A stretch of 64,000 bases of DNA from the NCBI GenBank assembly GCA_964006375.1, contig OZ023269.1:7495926-7559925 (forward strand). Direction: 5' to 3'. Position 1 is the stretch's first letter. Every line of letters starts with the position of its first letter. Below the pieces are notes generated by a model. The model searched no databases, was not told the origin of the DNA, and worked only from the letters and a program-made list of their open reading frames with translations. Below are positions 63,175 to 64,000 of the stretch, piece by piece. The stretch comes from Tillus elongatus (taxonomy: Eukaryota; Arthropoda; Insecta; Coleoptera; Cleridae). Both the position numbers and the translations under genes were made by a program.

Positions 63175-63529
63175 ACTATCTGTATTCTTATATTATCTTT
63201 AGGATGTGTTGAAACGTGGAAATTTTATTTACCAAAGCAATCGATCAGGTGGCTCGTAATCGGCGGTGATGAAACGTTCATACATTTTTTGTTGTAATTA
63301 TATTTCGCAATCTCGAAGGAGTTTATCTGTCCTGATTGTCTAACATTTTTTACTAATCTCAGTACCGTAACGTAATTGGGCTATGTGTTCTTTGAATCTA
63401 ATTCCAATCGATCTTTTTGTTTGTCCGACGTACTTAAGATTACGAGTCACCTGATCGATTGCTTCGTTAAATAAAATTCCTACGTTTCAACTCGTCCTAA
63501 AGATAACATAATAATACAGATAGTTCTGC
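63175..63529. repeat. 88-bp inverted repeat flanking a Penelope-like GIY-YIG fragment
   Basis: 63175-63263 and the reverse complement of 63441-63529 share TTATCTTTAGGA, GTTGAAACGT and AAGCAATCGATCAGGTG at about 90 percent identity. The loop is about 177 bases. Confidence 0.85.
63370..63490 (-). pseudogene. Penelope-like GIY-YIG fragment (copy 4, different subfamily)
   Basis: Minus strand FNEAIDQVTRNLKYVGQTKR then SIGIRFKEHIAQLRYG. The YVGQTKR..IRFKEH signature is the start of a GIY-YIG domain. Spelling differs from copy 1 (VYIGRTGRALNTRISEH), so it is another subfamily. Confidence 0.75.
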
Positions 63530-63639
63530 CAAAGGAAACTATGTTAATTTAGTAATTTAGTTGTCATTGAATCTTCTCAAAATTATTAGAGATGGACAAC
63601 ATTTAGATAAGTTAGTAGGGACAGTGCAAAGACCTCGTT

Positions 63640-63840
63640 CGGCGATAAAAATACAATACACTGCAGAATTTGCCTGCGATTAGTTTTCCATCTCAGTTCG
63701 GTCTCTTTACCTAAGATCCGATATATAAGGCGATGTTAGTTTTTAAAGTAGTTAGAATCACTAACTTGGTTAGTGAAACGATCGTCAGGCCTTTTAAAAT
63801 GTGTTGGTGTGATTTGGGTTCTCCAAATGTACTTAACCTC
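63640..63840 (+). mobile_element. Penelope-like terminal fragment with ribozyme remnant
   Basis: CACTAACTTGGTTAGTGAAA and CGATCGTCAGGCC at 63759-63790 match the second half of the motif at 11.1 kb, followed by GTGTTGGTGTGATTTGGG. The CTGATGA box has become GTTAGAATCA. Confidence 0.5.
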
Positions 63841-64000
63841 ATAAGTTGAATGAAACTTTAACAATTATAACATTTTTTGTGAATTTAGTCTATGGAGATT
63901 TATCTATAGATTCGGCTTTCTGAAATGACCAACGAGACGATTCTTGGTAAAGTGGTCAGAAATGAAATTGATATTGGTTTGTTGTGTTATTTGCATTCTT

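Noticed and set aside
63016..63297. 93-residue frame with a hydrophobic stretch that looks like a single membrane segment
   Set aside because: It has no ATG (TTG start), and its second half is the left arm of the Penelope-related inverted repeat, so a membrane protein exon is not supported.

Overview
This window looks like a gene-poor, AT-rich, repeat-saturated stretch of an animal nuclear genome, most likely an insect or another arthropod. The evidence is a transposase gene with GT-AG introns, several families of non-LTR retrotransposon, Penelope-like elements, piggyBac, Tc1/mariner, tRNA-derived SINEs and about twenty long (TA)n arrays. I found no host gene that I could name. Nearly everything recognisable is a transposable element or its debris, and the order within the arthropods cannot be fixed from this sequence.

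The dominant repeat is an AT-rich non-coding family, here called the HINE-like family because its plan resembles Drosophila DINE-1/INE-1 and other Helentron-associated elements. One end carries a palindrome TAGTGAATTTT...AAAATTCACTA. A block containing CCCGGATATGGGTTCTAGGG follows, then a (TA)n tract, then a core with ACTCAAAA and GATTTTGATAAAATTTGGCA. The other end is AAAATTCACTACCATAACG plus a hairpin (ACGCA-CTTGC-TGCGT) running into a T tract. Complete or partial copies lie on both strands from about 3.9 to 56.6 kb. There are two derivatives: ~315-bp elements with the hairpin end inverted at both termini, and a ~1.2-1.5-kb composite seen at four loci (20.3, 29.9, 40.8 and 52.4 kb).

Region by region. 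0-4 kb: LINE fragment with a (CT)n expansion, SINE, a TIR element, a Penelope-like terminus. 4.7-7.4 kb: a nearly full RT plus RNase H LINE ORF (minus). 8.7-15.7 kb: SINEs, HINE copies, a foldback element between two (TA)n arrays, LINE debris. 15.9-18.8 kb: a Tc1-like pseudogene split by a LINE with an 11-bp target-site duplication. 20-31 kb: composites, a Penelope-like GIY-YIG fragment, a full-length and apparently intact piggyBac with TTAA duplications (23.88-26.29 kb), and a decayed unidentified reading frame (28.9-29.7 kb). 31-43 kb: SINEs, HINE copies and a recent 298-bp tandem duplication. 43-50 kb: an R4/Dong-like fragment, an RTE-like LINE pseudogene, a ~166-bp degenerate tandem repeat and a second Penelope-like copy. 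51-56.9 kb: a three-level nested insertion, composites and a SINE. 58.4-60.3 kb: a mariner-like element with DD41D spacing and ~290-bp inverted repeats. 60.5-64 kb: LINE and Penelope-like fragments.

The elements interact mainly by nesting, which gives internal empty-site controls: piggyBac inside a HINE derivative, a LINE inside Tc1, and a HINE inside a second Helentron-like repeat inside a third element. The two most interesting signals are the HINE family with its double-hairpin derivatives, and a scattered set of hammerhead-ribozyme-like motifs tied to Penelope-like termini, two of which show a compensatory change in stem I.
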